Positions 37,620-47,553 of a DNA stretch of 64,000 bases are shown piece after piece; within the stretch, counting starts at the first letter, position 1, and every line of letters begins with the position of its first letter. A model generated the notes under the pieces. It saw only the letters and a program-made list of their open reading frames with translations. It was not told the origin of the DNA and searched no databases. A program made the position numbers and the translations under genes. Source of the stretch: an uncultured Atopobiaceae bacterium. GTDB lineage: Bacteria > Actinomycetota > Coriobacteriia > Coriobacteriales > Atopobiaceae. The stretch spans positions 248,001 through 312,000 of the forward strand of contig CALUNW010000001.1 of NCBI GenBank assembly GCA_944322145.1, read 5' to 3'.

Positions 37620-38909
37620 CTACTGGTCCTTCTCGCCCGCCCTCCTGCGGCAGCCGTCGAGCAGGCTGTGCCTGTGGCTGACGCGACGGATGAAGAGGCC
37701 GCTTCTGAGCTTGGGCTCAAGCCACGTCGACTTGGGGGGCATGAGCAGGCCCGCGTCCGAGACCGCCATGAGCTCGGCCATGGAGGTGGGGTGGAGCGAG
37801 AACGCCACGCCCTTATCGCCCGCTCGCCTGACGAGCTCCTCCGGCCCCTCGACGCCGCCCACGAAGCTCACGCGCGGGTCCTCGCGCGGGTCGGCGACCT
37901 TGAGGACGGGCCCGAGGACGCGCTCCTGCAGGATCGACACGTCGAGCGCCCCCGCGGGGTCGTCGGGGCGCGGGCCCACGTAGGAGAGCTCGCGCCAGGC
38001 GCCGAACGCGTACATGCCGAAGCGACCGCGCTCGCTCGGCAGCACGGGCTCGGGGCGACGCGCGCTGACGAGCATCCCGCAGGCCTCGAGCGACGCGACG
38101 AGTCCCTCCTCGTCGAGGCCGGCGCAGTCAGCGACGACGCGGTCATACGGCTCGACGGTGAGCTGCCCGGCGGGGAAGAGGGCGCAGAGCAGGTAGTTGT
38201 AGGCCTCATCGCCCGTATGGCCGTCTCCGCCCTCGGTGCGCATGCGCCGGCAGACCCGCGCCGCGGCCGCCGCGCGATGGTGGCCGTCCACGATGTAGGC
38301 GCACGGGACGTAGGCGAACATCGCGCGGAAGCTCTCGACCGCCGCCGGGCGGGCGACGCGCCAGATCGTGTGGCGCACGCCCTGCTCGTCGGTGAAGTCG
38401 TAGAGCGGGTCGGAGAGCTTGGCGGCCTCGACGAGCGCCTCCATGACGGGGTTGTCGCGATAGGCGAGGTAGATCGGCCCGGTCTGGCAGCCGGTGGCCT
38501 CGATGTGGCGCACGCGGTCGTCCTCCTTGACGGGGCGGGTCAGCTCGTGGCGCCGGACGATCCCGTTTGCGTAGTCGTCGATGGCGCACGCGGCGACAAT
38601 GCCGGTCTGCTCGCGTCCCTCCTTCACGAGGCGGTAGAGGTAGTAGCAGGGCGTGCCGTCGCGCAGGAGCGTCCCGTCGGAGACGCGCTCTGCGAGAAGG
38701 TCGTGGGCCCGCTGGTAGACGTCGTCGGCATAGGGGTCGTGATCGGGCGGGAAGGAGGCCTCCGGCCGGTCGATCGCGAGAAACGACCTCGGGTGCGCTG
38801 CGACGAACGCCGCGGCAGAGGCCCGGTCATAGACGTCATAGGGAAGCGACGCAAGCTCCGCGGCAGCCTCCGGCCGCGGGCGATAGCAGGTTATGGGCTC
38901 GGCGTGCAT
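37620..38909 (-). CDS. DUF1015 family protein
   Basis: 429 residues opening with the DUF1015 pattern: YRPRPEAAAELASLPYDVYDR, a FLAIDRPE segment, and the highly conserved IVDGHHRAAAAARVCRR (about residues 218-234). The family is widespread, often near serine biosynthesis genes, and its biochemical activity is not settled to my knowledge. GAGGAGG precedes the ATG. Upstream of the TPR/HAD pair after a 38-base gap; possibly one operon. Confidence 0.85.
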   Translation of the reverse strand: MHAEPITCYRPRPEAAAELASLPYDVYDRASAAAFVAAHPRSFLAIDRPEASFPPDHDPYADDVYQRAHDLLAERVSDGTLLRDGTPCYYLYRLVKEGREQTGIVAACAIDDYANGIVRRHELTRPVKEDDRVRHIEATGCQTGPIYLAYRDNPVMEALVEAAKLSDPLYDFTDEQGVRHTIWRVARPAAVESFRAMFAYVPCAYIVDGHHRAAAAARVCRRMRTEGGDGHTGDEAYNYLLCALFPAGQLTVEPYDRVVADCAGLDEEGLVASLEACGMLVSARRPEPVLPSERGRFGMYAFGAWRELSYVGPRPDDPAGALDVSILQERVLGPVLKVADPREDPRVSFVGGVEGPEELVRRAGDKGVAFSLHPTSMAELMAVSDAGLLMPPKSTWLEPKLRSGLFIRRVSHRHSLLDGCRRRAGEKDQ

Positions 38910-39022
38910 GGCTCCTCCTCGCATCTCCGCGCACGTTGCGATGGAGCCATGATACCCCGAGCGCATGTCGGGGGTGTGTCGCGCCCGCCGGGGCGCAGCG
39001 TGCGCGCACCGCGCAGCGGCCC

Positions 39023-39199
39023 GGTGCCGGAAAACCGTCATATGCGCATTTCGGTGCCAAAATCCGGGCATGTGCGTACTTCTCGTACGCACTTAACGGA
39101 AATCCAGCACCAAAACACGCATTTCTCGGAAAACTGGCACGCCTGGGTCCTGGAGGCAAGGACGTTGCGTCGGTGCCGGAAAACCGACATCTGCGTACG
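39023..39199. repeat. Four-copy inverted cassette, family B, plus a solo copy
   Basis: Direct copies begin at 39023 and 39053 (GGTGCC...), and inverted copies end at 39111 and 39140. The centre GTACTTCTCGTAC joins the inner pair. A single extra copy lies at 39172-39199. It fills the middle of the 395-base gap between divergent genes. Confidence 0.85.
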
Positions 39200-39304
39200 G
39201 CCGGCCCTCCGCTGCGGACGGGGCTGGCCTGCGACAGGGCGCCGAGACACGAGAGGGCCGCGCGTGCTACGCTGGGAGCCCACACGATCCGGAGGGAGGC
39301 GCCC

Positions 39305-39976
39305 ATGGCGCTCACAGGCGAGGACGTCACGGGCCGTGCGCTCGTGCTCTTTGACTTCGACGGCACGCTCGCGGACACGATCGCGGGCATCTGCTCGACG
39401 GCGCGCACGGTCCTGCGCGCCCACGGCATCCCCGAGGAGGAGCTCGTCCGCGTGCCCCAGATCATCGGCCCGCCCTTCCCGCAGGCGTTCTCGCTCGTCT
39501 TCGGCCTCTCGGAGGGGGAGGCGGCGCAGGTGACGGCCGAGTACCGTGCCATCTACCAGGACCTCGGCATCCGGGGCTGGCCGCTCTACCCCGGCATGCG
39601 GGAGCTGCTCGCGGACCTTCGCGCGGAGGGCCGCCGCCTCGCGGTGGCGTCATCCAAGCGCGAGGCGCTCGTCATCAAGGCCGTCTCCGACAACGGCGTG
39701 TCCGACCTCTTCGACGTCGTGCTCGGCAAGAAGAGCGACGACCAGGTCAGCAAGACGGAGACCATCGCGCGCGTGATCGACGAGCTGGGCCTTTCCGCCT
39801 CAGACGCCGTCATGGTCGGCGACCGCCACCACGACGTCGACGCGGCTGCCGCCTGCGGGGTCCCCTGCGTGGGCGTCACCTACGGCGGCACGGCCGCCCC
39901 CGGCGAGCTCGAGGAGGCCGGGGCCTGCTCCGTCGCGTCGAGCGTCGACGAGCTGCGCCGCGTTCTTCTCGGCTGA
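39305..39976 (+). CDS. HAD hydrolase, phosphoglycolate phosphatase-like
   Basis: 223 residues. FDFDGTLADT (16-25), ASSKREA (motif II), KSDDQVSKTETI with the motif III Lys, and MVGDRHHDVDAAAACG (motif IV). The motif IV form GDRxHDxxAA is typical of the Gph/PpaX group, which hydrolyse 2-phosphoglycolate or pyrophosphate. GGAGGGAGG lies upstream. Single gene. Confidence 0.88.
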   Translation: MALTGEDVTGRALVLFDFDGTLADTIAGICSTARTVLRAHGIPEEELVRVPQIIGPPFPQAFSLVFGLSEGEAAQVTAEYRAIYQDLGIRGWPLYPGMRELLADLRAEGRRLAVASSKREALVIKAVSDNGVSDLFDVVLGKKSDDQVSKTETIARVIDELGLSASDAVMVGDRHHDVDAAAACGVPCVGVTYGGTAAPGELEEAGACSVASSVDELRRVLLG

Positions 39977-40107
39977 CGGGACCGCCCGCCGACGCCAGCG
40001 TCGGGGCGCGCGCCTGTCGCCGAATTCACGCCCCGGCTTATGGGTAGAAGGTTGAGCATAGGGGTTGACGCGCCGAGCGTCTCCAATCGAGAGATAAGGA
40101 GCACACC

Positions 40108-40458
40108 ATGTCTGAGTTCGATGTGACCGAGGGCCTGAAGAAGCTCTTCCTCGCCAGCGTTGGGGCCGTCGCCATGGGTGCCGAGAAGTCCCAGGAGGTG
40201 GTCGACGAGCTCGTCAAGAAGGGCGAGCTGACCGTCGACCAGGGAAGGACGCTCAACCAGGAGCTCACCCGCAAGGCGCGCGAGGTCATCGACGGCACCG
40301 CCGACAAGGCCCTGCGCTCCCGCCTCGAGGCCATGACGCCCGAGGAGCGCGCCGCCTACGCCGCCAAGGTCGCCGAGATGGCGGCCGACATCGACGCACA
40401 GGCCGTGACGGTCGAGGTGGAGGCCGACGAGGACGAGGCAGAGGACGAGGCCGAGTAA
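40108..40458 (+). CDS. Phasin-like small helical protein
   Basis: 116 residues, helical, with a DxTEGLKKLFLASVGAVAMGAEKSQEVVDEL opening typical of phasin/PHA-granule-type proteins found beside UbiB genes, and a very acidic C-terminal tail. No PHA synthase is in the window, so granule binding is unlikely to be its role. It sits 8 bases before the UbiB-family gene, which fits that recurring pair. Confidence 0.8.
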   Translation: MSEFDVTEGLKKLFLASVGAVAMGAEKSQEVVDELVKKGELTVDQGRTLNQELTRKAREVIDGTADKALRSRLEAMTPEERAAYAAKVAEMAADIDAQAVTVEVEADEDEAEDEAE

Positions 40459-40466
40459 GGAGTCGC

Positions 40467-42425
<1,959 letters not shown>

Positions 42426-42436
42426 GGCGCGCTAGG

Positions 42437-42520
42437 CGGCATCTGCCGAGAGATGCCGCGCACTTCTCGCCCGCTCGCAGAAGTGCGGCCCTCCGCGCAC
42501 TCGATGCGCGCACTTCTCGC
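42437..42520. repeat. Hairpins after the UbiB gene, GCGCACTTCTCGC copies
   Basis: CGGCATCT/AGATGCCG (42437-42460) forms a short hairpin just after the stop. It is followed by a hairpin CGCACTTCTCGC/GCAGAAGTGCG (42457-42488) and a third copy of GCGCACTTCTCGC at 42506-42520. The first may terminate the UbiB transcript. Confidence 0.6.
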
Positions 42521-42522
42521 CA

Positions 42523-42665
42523 GGAGGGTATGTACACCGCGCCCTCAGGGTATGTACACCACTCCGAAGCGCTCGTTCTTCTCGATAGGGCCTCTACCAG
42601 CGCGTACGTGAGATGTCCGAATCCGGATGGTGTACATAGCCTAAAGGCGCGGTGTACATACCCTA
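42523..42665. repeat. Four-copy inverted cassette, family A
   Basis: Direct copies of AGGGTATGTACACC at 42523-42538 and 42545-42560, a ~67-base spacer, then inverted copies GGTGTACATA-C/G-CCTA at 42628-42642 and 42650-42664. The spacer holds one GTTCTTCTC (42575), just as the other member at 17664 holds GAGAAGAAC. Confidence 0.85.
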
Positions 42666-42749
42666 AATAATCCGCACCTCGTGCAAGGATGGTGCGCTCC
42701 GAATCGTGTCTATGGCAAAGGGATGTCCCCGAGACGTGTGAGGGAGCTG

Positions 42750-43061
42750 ATGAGCATGCAGAGAAGGACGAAGATCGCGCTGGCCCTGACAGGCGGGCTC
42801 GCCCTGGCGGGGATCGCGGCACAGCCCGCGCTCGCCCAGGCATCCGGGTCCGTATGGGGGAGCAGCGGGGTCTGCGCGGCGCGCTGCCAGGACCCGGCAG
42901 ACTGCGCCACGGCCTGCGGCGGGGACGGCTACGTCGACGAAAACGGCGACGGCGTCTGCGACAATCGGGGGACGGGCACGCGCCCGGCGCGCCCCTGCGA
43001 CAGCACGTGCGTCGGCGTATGTAACGGCGCCGCGCGGTCGCGCGGGCGCGGCGGGCGCTAG
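42750..43061 (+). CDS. Secreted Cys-rich small protein with DxNxDG calcium-type loop
   Basis: 103 residues from ATG 42750 (GAGGGAG upstream). Signal peptide about 1-32 (RRTKIALALTGGLALAGIAA, cleavage near PALA-QA). The mature part has 8 Cys in paired spacing (CAARCQDPADCATACG, then CDNRG, then CDSTCVGVC) and one YVDENGDGVCDN loop, a dockerin/EF-hand-like calcium site. C-terminus basic. It begins a cluster with the sigma and RsgI-like genes, 15 bases before the sigma gene. The role is unknown; an envelope ligand or marker for the sigma pair is a guess. Confidence 0.75.
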   Translation: MSMQRRTKIALALTGGLALAGIAAQPALAQASGSVWGSSGVCAARCQDPADCATACGGDGYVDENGDGVCDNRGTGTRPARPCDSTCVGVCNGAARSRGRGGR

Positions 43062-43076
43062 CGGACGGGAGGCGAG

Positions 43077-43562
43077 GTGCGCGACTCCGCGGACATGGAG
43101 CGAGCGATGGGCGAGCACGCTGACGCCGTGTGGCGCGCGTGCATGCTCTACCTGCCTCCCTGTGACGCAGAGGACGTCTTCCAGGAGACGTTCATCAAGC
43201 TCGCGCGGCACACGGAGGCCTTCGCGGACGCCGCCCACGAGCGGGCGTGGCTGCTGCGCGTGGCCATGAACGCGTGCAAGGACGTCCTCAGGTCGGCCCG
43301 GCGGCGCGACGTCTCGCTCGACGAGCGGCTCGAGCGCGTGGGCGACGAGGGGCTGGGGGCGCAGGCGCCCTGCGAGACGGGCCTTCGCGAGGTGCTCGAC
43401 GCCCTCGATGCGCTCGGTGACCCGCCCAAGACCCAGCTCTACCTCTCGCTCGTCGAGGGCTACGGGGCACGGGAGATATCAAAGATGTGTGACATGCCCG
43501 TCGGGACCGTCTACTCGTGGATCTCGCGCGGCAAGCGGAGGCTCAGGGAGGTGCTATCATGA
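43077..43562 (+). CDS. ECF-type sigma factor
   Basis: 161 residues. Region 2 (AEDVFQETFIKLAR) and region 4 (GAREISKMCDMPVGTVYSWISRGKRRLREVL) fit ECF sigma factors; no region 3. GTG start with GGGAGG 4 bases before. It overlaps the anti-sigma gene (ATGA). Three Cys lie in the N-terminal half, unusual but not diagnostic. Confidence 0.88.
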   Translation: MRDSADMERAMGEHADAVWRACMLYLPPCDAEDVFQETFIKLARHTEAFADAAHERAWLLRVAMNACKDVLRSARRRDVSLDERLERVGDEGLGAQAPCETGLREVLDALDALGDPPKTQLYLSLVEGYGAREISKMCDMPVGTVYSWISRGKRRLREVLS

Positions 43563-44335
43563 CCGACGCCGAGATGCGGGTCCGCGACGCCTTCGCGCGG
43601 GTTCGCGCCCCCGAGGGGCTCAAGAAGCGCACGATCGCAGCCGTCGAGGCTGCGCGCGCTGGCGAGAAGGACGCCCTCTCCCTTGTCCGGGCGGCGCCGG
43701 CGCATCCCGCACGCCTGGCCCCGCGACGCCTGGCGCTGCGCCTCGCGGCCGCGGCCTGCCTGGCGCTCGCCCTTCTCGGCGGGGCCTACGTGGCGCTGAC
43801 CCCCACGGCATACGTGGGCATCGACGTCAACCCCTCGATCGAGCTCTCGGTCAACCGCTTCGACCGCGTGGTGGGCGCGCGGGGCGTGAACGACGACGGC
43901 GCAGGCGTGCTTCAGGGGGCTGACGTTATGTGGGCGCGGTGCGCCGACGCCCTCGGCATCATCGGCGAGCGGCTCGAGCAGGAAGGCTATCTCGACGGGG
44001 ACGCCGAGCTCGAGGTGACCGTGACGTGTGGCGACAACGGGCAGTACGATGCCATCGAGGCTGCGTGCCATGACCGTCTCGGCGACGCGTCGGACGACGT
44101 GAGCTGCTCGCGCGCGACCGAGGAGGAGCGTCACGCCGCGCACGAGTGCGGGATGGGCGTCGGGAAGTGGCGCGCGCGGCAGGATGCCGCGGAGGCGGGA
44201 GAGGGCGTGAGCGCCGAGGACGCGGCGGACATGTCCATGCGCGAGCTGCGCGACCTCTCCCCGGACAGCACCGTCTCGGGCCATCGCCACGGTGGGCGCG
44301 GGCACGAGCAGCGCGGAGGCCCATCGCGTCGCTAG
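43559..44335 (+). CDS. RsgI-like membrane anti-sigma factor
   Basis: 258 residues. A short cytoplasmic N-terminal region, one membrane helix (LRLAAAACLALALLGGAYVAL, ~62-82), then the RsgI hallmark VGIDVNPSIELSVNRFDRVV (~87-106). The NPS site in RsgI proteins is known to self-cleave between Asn and Pro. The outer domain (~110-240) ends with a His/Gly/Arg-rich tail and contains Cys. It should hold the sigma factor encoded just upstream until a signal outside releases it. The stop overlaps the convergent zincin gene. Confidence 0.85.
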   Translation: MTDAEMRVRDAFARVRAPEGLKKRTIAAVEAARAGEKDALSLVRAAPAHPARLAPRRLALRLAAAACLALALLGGAYVALTPTAYVGIDVNPSIELSVNRFDRVVGARGVNDDGAGVLQGADVMWARCADALGIIGERLEQEGYLDGDAELEVTVTCGDNGQYDAIEAACHDRLGDASDDVSCSRATEEERHAAHECGMGVGKWRARQDAAEAGEGVSAEDAADMSMRELRDLSPDSTVSGHRHGGRGHEQRGGPSRR

Positions 44336-44718
44336 TAGCCCATCGCGGCGAGGGTCTCGTCGTCGTTGCCGAAGTAGTGCCCGACCTCGTGTATCACGGT
44401 GCGCCTGATCTCGTCGAGAAGGACGTCCTGCCCGTCCTCAGCAAAGCAGCGCTCGTGCGGCCCCTTGAAGATGGTGATGACGTCGGGGAGCTCGCCGGTG
44501 CCGTAGCAGCTGTCGCGCTCCGTCATAGGGGAGCCGTCGTAGAGCCCCAGCAGCTCGTCCTCCGAGAAGGAGGCGTTGTCGTTGCCCGCGCCGGCCCGCT
44601 GCTCGGCGCTCGGCTCGTCCTCGACGACAAAGACGACGTTGTCGAGCTCGTCGAAGAGCTCGTCGGGAATGGAGTCGATCGCGGCCTCCACGGCAGCCTC
44701 GAACTGCTCCTGCGTCAT
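44332..44718 (-). CDS. Zincin-like metallopeptidase (PF06262/DUF1025 type)
   Basis: 128 residues from ATG 44718 (GAGAGGGG upstream). TVIHEVGHYFGNDDETL carries HExxH and the downstream Asp ligand of these minimal zincins. No signal peptide, so it works in the cytoplasm on an unknown substrate. Convergent with the anti-sigma gene, sharing 4 bases. Confidence 0.88.
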   Translation of the reverse strand: MTQEQFEAAVEAAIDSIPDELFDELDNVVFVVEDEPSAEQRAGAGNDNASFSEDELLGLYDGSPMTERDSCYGTGELPDVITIFKGPHERCFAEDGQDVLLDEIRRTVIHEVGHYFGNDDETLAAMGY

Positions 44719-44903
44719 GCGTCCCCCTCTCCGTGACGGTCTCCCCACTGTACCGCGAGCTTCAGGCGCGGTCGAGCCATGTGTTCAAACGGTGCTCTTC
44801 TCTCCGCTTTCAGAATTGTGAGTTAGAAAGTAGCAATTAGGGCACAAGAGGACTATACCGCCCGGCACCGTGGCCGGGCGACGTCAAGGAGAGGAAACTC
44901 CAC

Positions 44904-45494
44904 ATGCAACAGTACGAATACGGCTACGACCGCGCCGGCGACCTCGTCGAGAACTGGAACGAGGTAGTGCGTCGGACGCGCGGCCTCACCATAGCGCTCG
45001 GAGCGCTCCTGCTGCTTGCGGGCGTCGCGAGCGCCCTGTCTCCGCTCGGCCTCTATGCCCTCATCCAGGCTGCGGTTGCCGCGGCGCTCATCGTGGGAGG
45101 AATCGCGGGCGTGGCCTCCTGGGCGGGGACCCCGCGCCCCCTGCGCAGTCCGGTGACGGTCGTCATGGGCGTCCTCAACGCGCTTCTCGGCATCATGCTG
45201 CTTGCGCTGCCCACCTATCTCACGGCCGAGACGCTGGCGCTGCTGCTGGCCGCCCTGTTCCTGGCCGCGGGCGCCGAGCGCGTCGCGATCGCCCGGCGCA
45301 TGAGGGCCGCGGGCATCGAGGGAGCCGGCGTCTCCCTGGCCACGGGCATCGTCAACATCGTGGCGGGCGCGGCCTTCCTGGTACTTCCGTTCCTCTCGAG
45401 CCTGATGCTCGTCTATCTCATGGCGGGCTACCTCGTCGTGGGCGGCGCGAGCCTGCTGGTCGAGGGCATCGCGATGCACAAGGTCGAGCGCTAG
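44904..45494 (+). CDS. HdeD/DUF308-family six-helix membrane protein
   Basis: 196 residues; after ~25 polar residues come three pairs of helices with the DUF308 repeat pattern (helix, short turn with Pro, helix). HdeD-like proteins are linked to acid stress in enterics, but the role here is unknown. AAGGAGAGG precedes the ATG. The ~160 bases upstream are AT-richer and hold TATACC-type -10 candidates. Ends at a strong terminator. Confidence 0.85.
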   Translation: MQQYEYGYDRAGDLVENWNEVVRRTRGLTIALGALLLLAGVASALSPLGLYALIQAAVAAALIVGGIAGVASWAGTPRPLRSPVTVVMGVLNALLGIMLLALPTYLTAETLALLLAALFLAAGAERVAIARRMRAAGIEGAGVSLATGIVNIVAGAAFLVLPFLSSLMLVYLMAGYLVVGGASLLVEGIAMHKVER

Positions 45495-45570
45495 GGACCA
45501 TGTCGGCGAGGCGCGCTTCCCAAGCGGCGCGGCAGCCGAGAAGAACCTGCGGCCCGATCGGGCGCACAAA

Positions 45571-45607
45571 GAGGCGGCCGGGCGCCCACTGAGCGCCCGG
45601 CCGCCTC
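45571..45607. terminator. Bidirectional terminator
   Basis: Perfect 15-bp arms GAGGCGGCCGGGCGC (45571-45585 and complement 45593-45607) with a 7-base loop between convergent genes. TTTG follows on the minus strand, serving the exporter operon. Confidence 0.85.
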
Positions 45608-45624
45608 TGTCGATGCCCTTCTCG

Positions 45625-47553
45625 CTACTCGAGCTCGAAGGCCCCGGTGTAGAGCTGGTAGTACGTGCCCTTCTTGGCGATCAGCTCGTCATGCGTGCCG
45701 CGCTCGATGATGCGGCCGTGGTCGAGCACGATGATCACGTCCGAGTTGCGGACCGTGCTCAGGCGGTGCGCGATGACGAAGGTGGTGCGGCCGGTCATGA
45801 GCGCGTCCATGCCGCGCTGGACGATCGCCTCCGTGCGCGTGTCGATTGAGGACGTGGCCTCGTCGAGCACCATGACCGGCGGGTCGGCCACCGCCGCGCG
45901 CGCGATGGAGAGCAGCTGGCGCTGGCCCTGCGAGAGGTTGGTGCCGTTGTCCGTGAGCATGGTGTCGTAGCCGTCGGGCAGGCGGCAGATGAAGTCGTCC
46001 GCGCCCGCCAGGCGCGCCGCGGCCCGGCACTCGTCGTCGGTGGCGTCGAGCCTGCCGTAGCGGATGTTGTCCATGACGGTGCCCGTGAACAGGTTCACGT
46101 CCTGCAGGACCATGCCGAGCGAGTGGCGCAGGTGCGGCTTCTTGATCTTGTTGATGTTGATCCCGTCGTAGCGGATCTTGCCGTCCTCGATGTCGTAGAA
46201 GCGGTTCAGCAGGTTGGTGATCGTGGTCTTGCCCGCGCCGGTGGCGCCGACGAAGGCCACCTTCTGGCCCGGCTTGGCGTAGAGCGAGACGTCGTGGAGC
46301 ACCGTGTGGCCGGGCTCGTAGGCAAAGTCGACGTCGAAGAGGCGCACGTCGCCCGCGAGCGGGGTGTAGGTGACGGTCCCGTCCGCCTGGTGCGGGTGGC
46401 GCCACGCCCACTGACCGGCCCAGTGCTCGTCGCGTCGCTTGCACTCGTGCACGGTGCCGTCGCGGTCGATCGTGCAGGCGACGAGCTCGACGTAGCCCTC
46501 GTCCTGCTCGGCCGGCTCGTCGAGCAGCTCGAAGATGCGCTCGGCGCCGGCGAGGCCCATGACGACGGAGTTCACCTGGTTGGAGATCTGGCCGATCTGG
46601 TTGGCGAACTGCTTGGTCATGTTGAGGAAGGGCACGCCCACGGCGATGGTGAGCGCCATGCCCGAGACCGACGGGTTGGGGATGCCGACGACCAGGAACA
46701 CGCCGATGGCGACGGCCACGATGACGTAGAGAAGGTTGCCGGAGTTCATGAGGATCGGCATGAGCGTGTTGGCGTAGGAGTTGGCGGTGCACGCCGCGTC
46801 CTGGTACTCGTCGTTGAGCTCGTCGAAGGCGCGCTCTATCTGGCGCTCGTGCGAGAAGACCTTGACGACCTTCTCGCCGTTCATGACCTCCTCGACGAGG
46901 CCCTCGACTGCCGCGACCGCGCGCTGCGTGCGCAGGAAGTTCTTGGCGGAGCGGCCGGCAAGCGTCTTGGCGAGAAGTGCCATGACAGCGGCGCCCGCCA
47001 CCACGACGAGCGTCAGCGGCAGGCTGTACCACACCATGATGCAGCTCACGGAGACGAGCATGAGCATCGTGAGGAACAGGTGCGGCAGCGACTGGGAGAC
47101 CATCTGGCGCATGGCGTCGATGTCGTTGGTGTAGTAGCTCATGATGTCGCCGTGCTGGTGCGTGTCGAAGTACTTGACCGGCAGGTCCTGCATGTGGTCG
47201 AACATGAGGCAGCGGAACTTCTTGAGCGAGCCCTGCGTGATGATGGCCATGAGCTGCTGCCACACGGCGTTGCACAGAAGGCTCCCGAAGTAGAGCGCGG
47301 CGAGGATGGCGGCGTTGGTGAAGACCTGGGGCTGCGCCGTCGCCCAGTCGCCCGACTCCCAGGTCTGGCCCACGACGGTGAGCGCGCGCTCCATGAAGAC
47401 GTTGGGAAGCGCCTGGACGATGCACTGCACCAGGATGCAGACGGCGACCGTCGGCAGCATCACCGGGTAGAAGGAGAGCAGCATCTTGAGGACGCGAAGG
47501 GTCGTCCTGCCCATGGACTTGGGCGCCCGCCCGCGGTGCATGTTCCTACTCAT
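45625..47553 (-). CDS. Heterodimeric ABC exporter, canonical subunit (pair 1)
   Basis: 642 residues, six helices then an ATPase. Walker A GATGAGKTT, signature LSQGQRQLLSIAR, Walker B VMVLDEATSSID with catalytic Glu, H-loop VIAHRLST. A ~60-residue insert with WAGQWAWRHPH joins the membrane and ATPase halves. It pairs with the subunit encoded upstream, whose own site is degenerate; together they form a BmrCD/LmrCD-type multidrug or peptide exporter. The two genes overlap by 8 bases. Nearly a duplicate of 50315-52342, especially in the ATPase part. Confidence 0.93.
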   Translation of the reverse strand: MSRNMHRGRAPKSMGRTTLRVLKMLLSFYPVMLPTVAVCILVQCIVQALPNVFMERALTVVGQTWESGDWATAQPQVFTNAAILAALYFGSLLCNAVWQQLMAIITQGSLKKFRCLMFDHMQDLPVKYFDTHQHGDIMSYYTNDIDAMRQMVSQSLPHLFLTMLMLVSVSCIMVWYSLPLTLVVVAGAAVMALLAKTLAGRSAKNFLRTQRAVAAVEGLVEEVMNGEKVVKVFSHERQIERAFDELNDEYQDAACTANSYANTLMPILMNSGNLLYVIVAVAIGVFLVVGIPNPSVSGMALTIAVGVPFLNMTKQFANQIGQISNQVNSVVMGLAGAERIFELLDEPAEQDEGYVELVACTIDRDGTVHECKRRDEHWAGQWAWRHPHQADGTVTYTPLAGDVRLFDVDFAYEPGHTVLHDVSLYAKPGQKVAFVGATGAGKTTITNLLNRFYDIEDGKIRYDGININKIKKPHLRHSLGMVLQDVNLFTGTVMDNIRYGRLDATDDECRAAARLAGADDFICRLPDGYDTMLTDNGTNLSQGQRQLLSIARAAVADPPVMVLDEATSSIDTRTEAIVQRGMDALMTGRTTFVIAHRLSTVRNSDVIIVLDHGRIIERGTHDELIAKKGTYYQLYTGAFELE

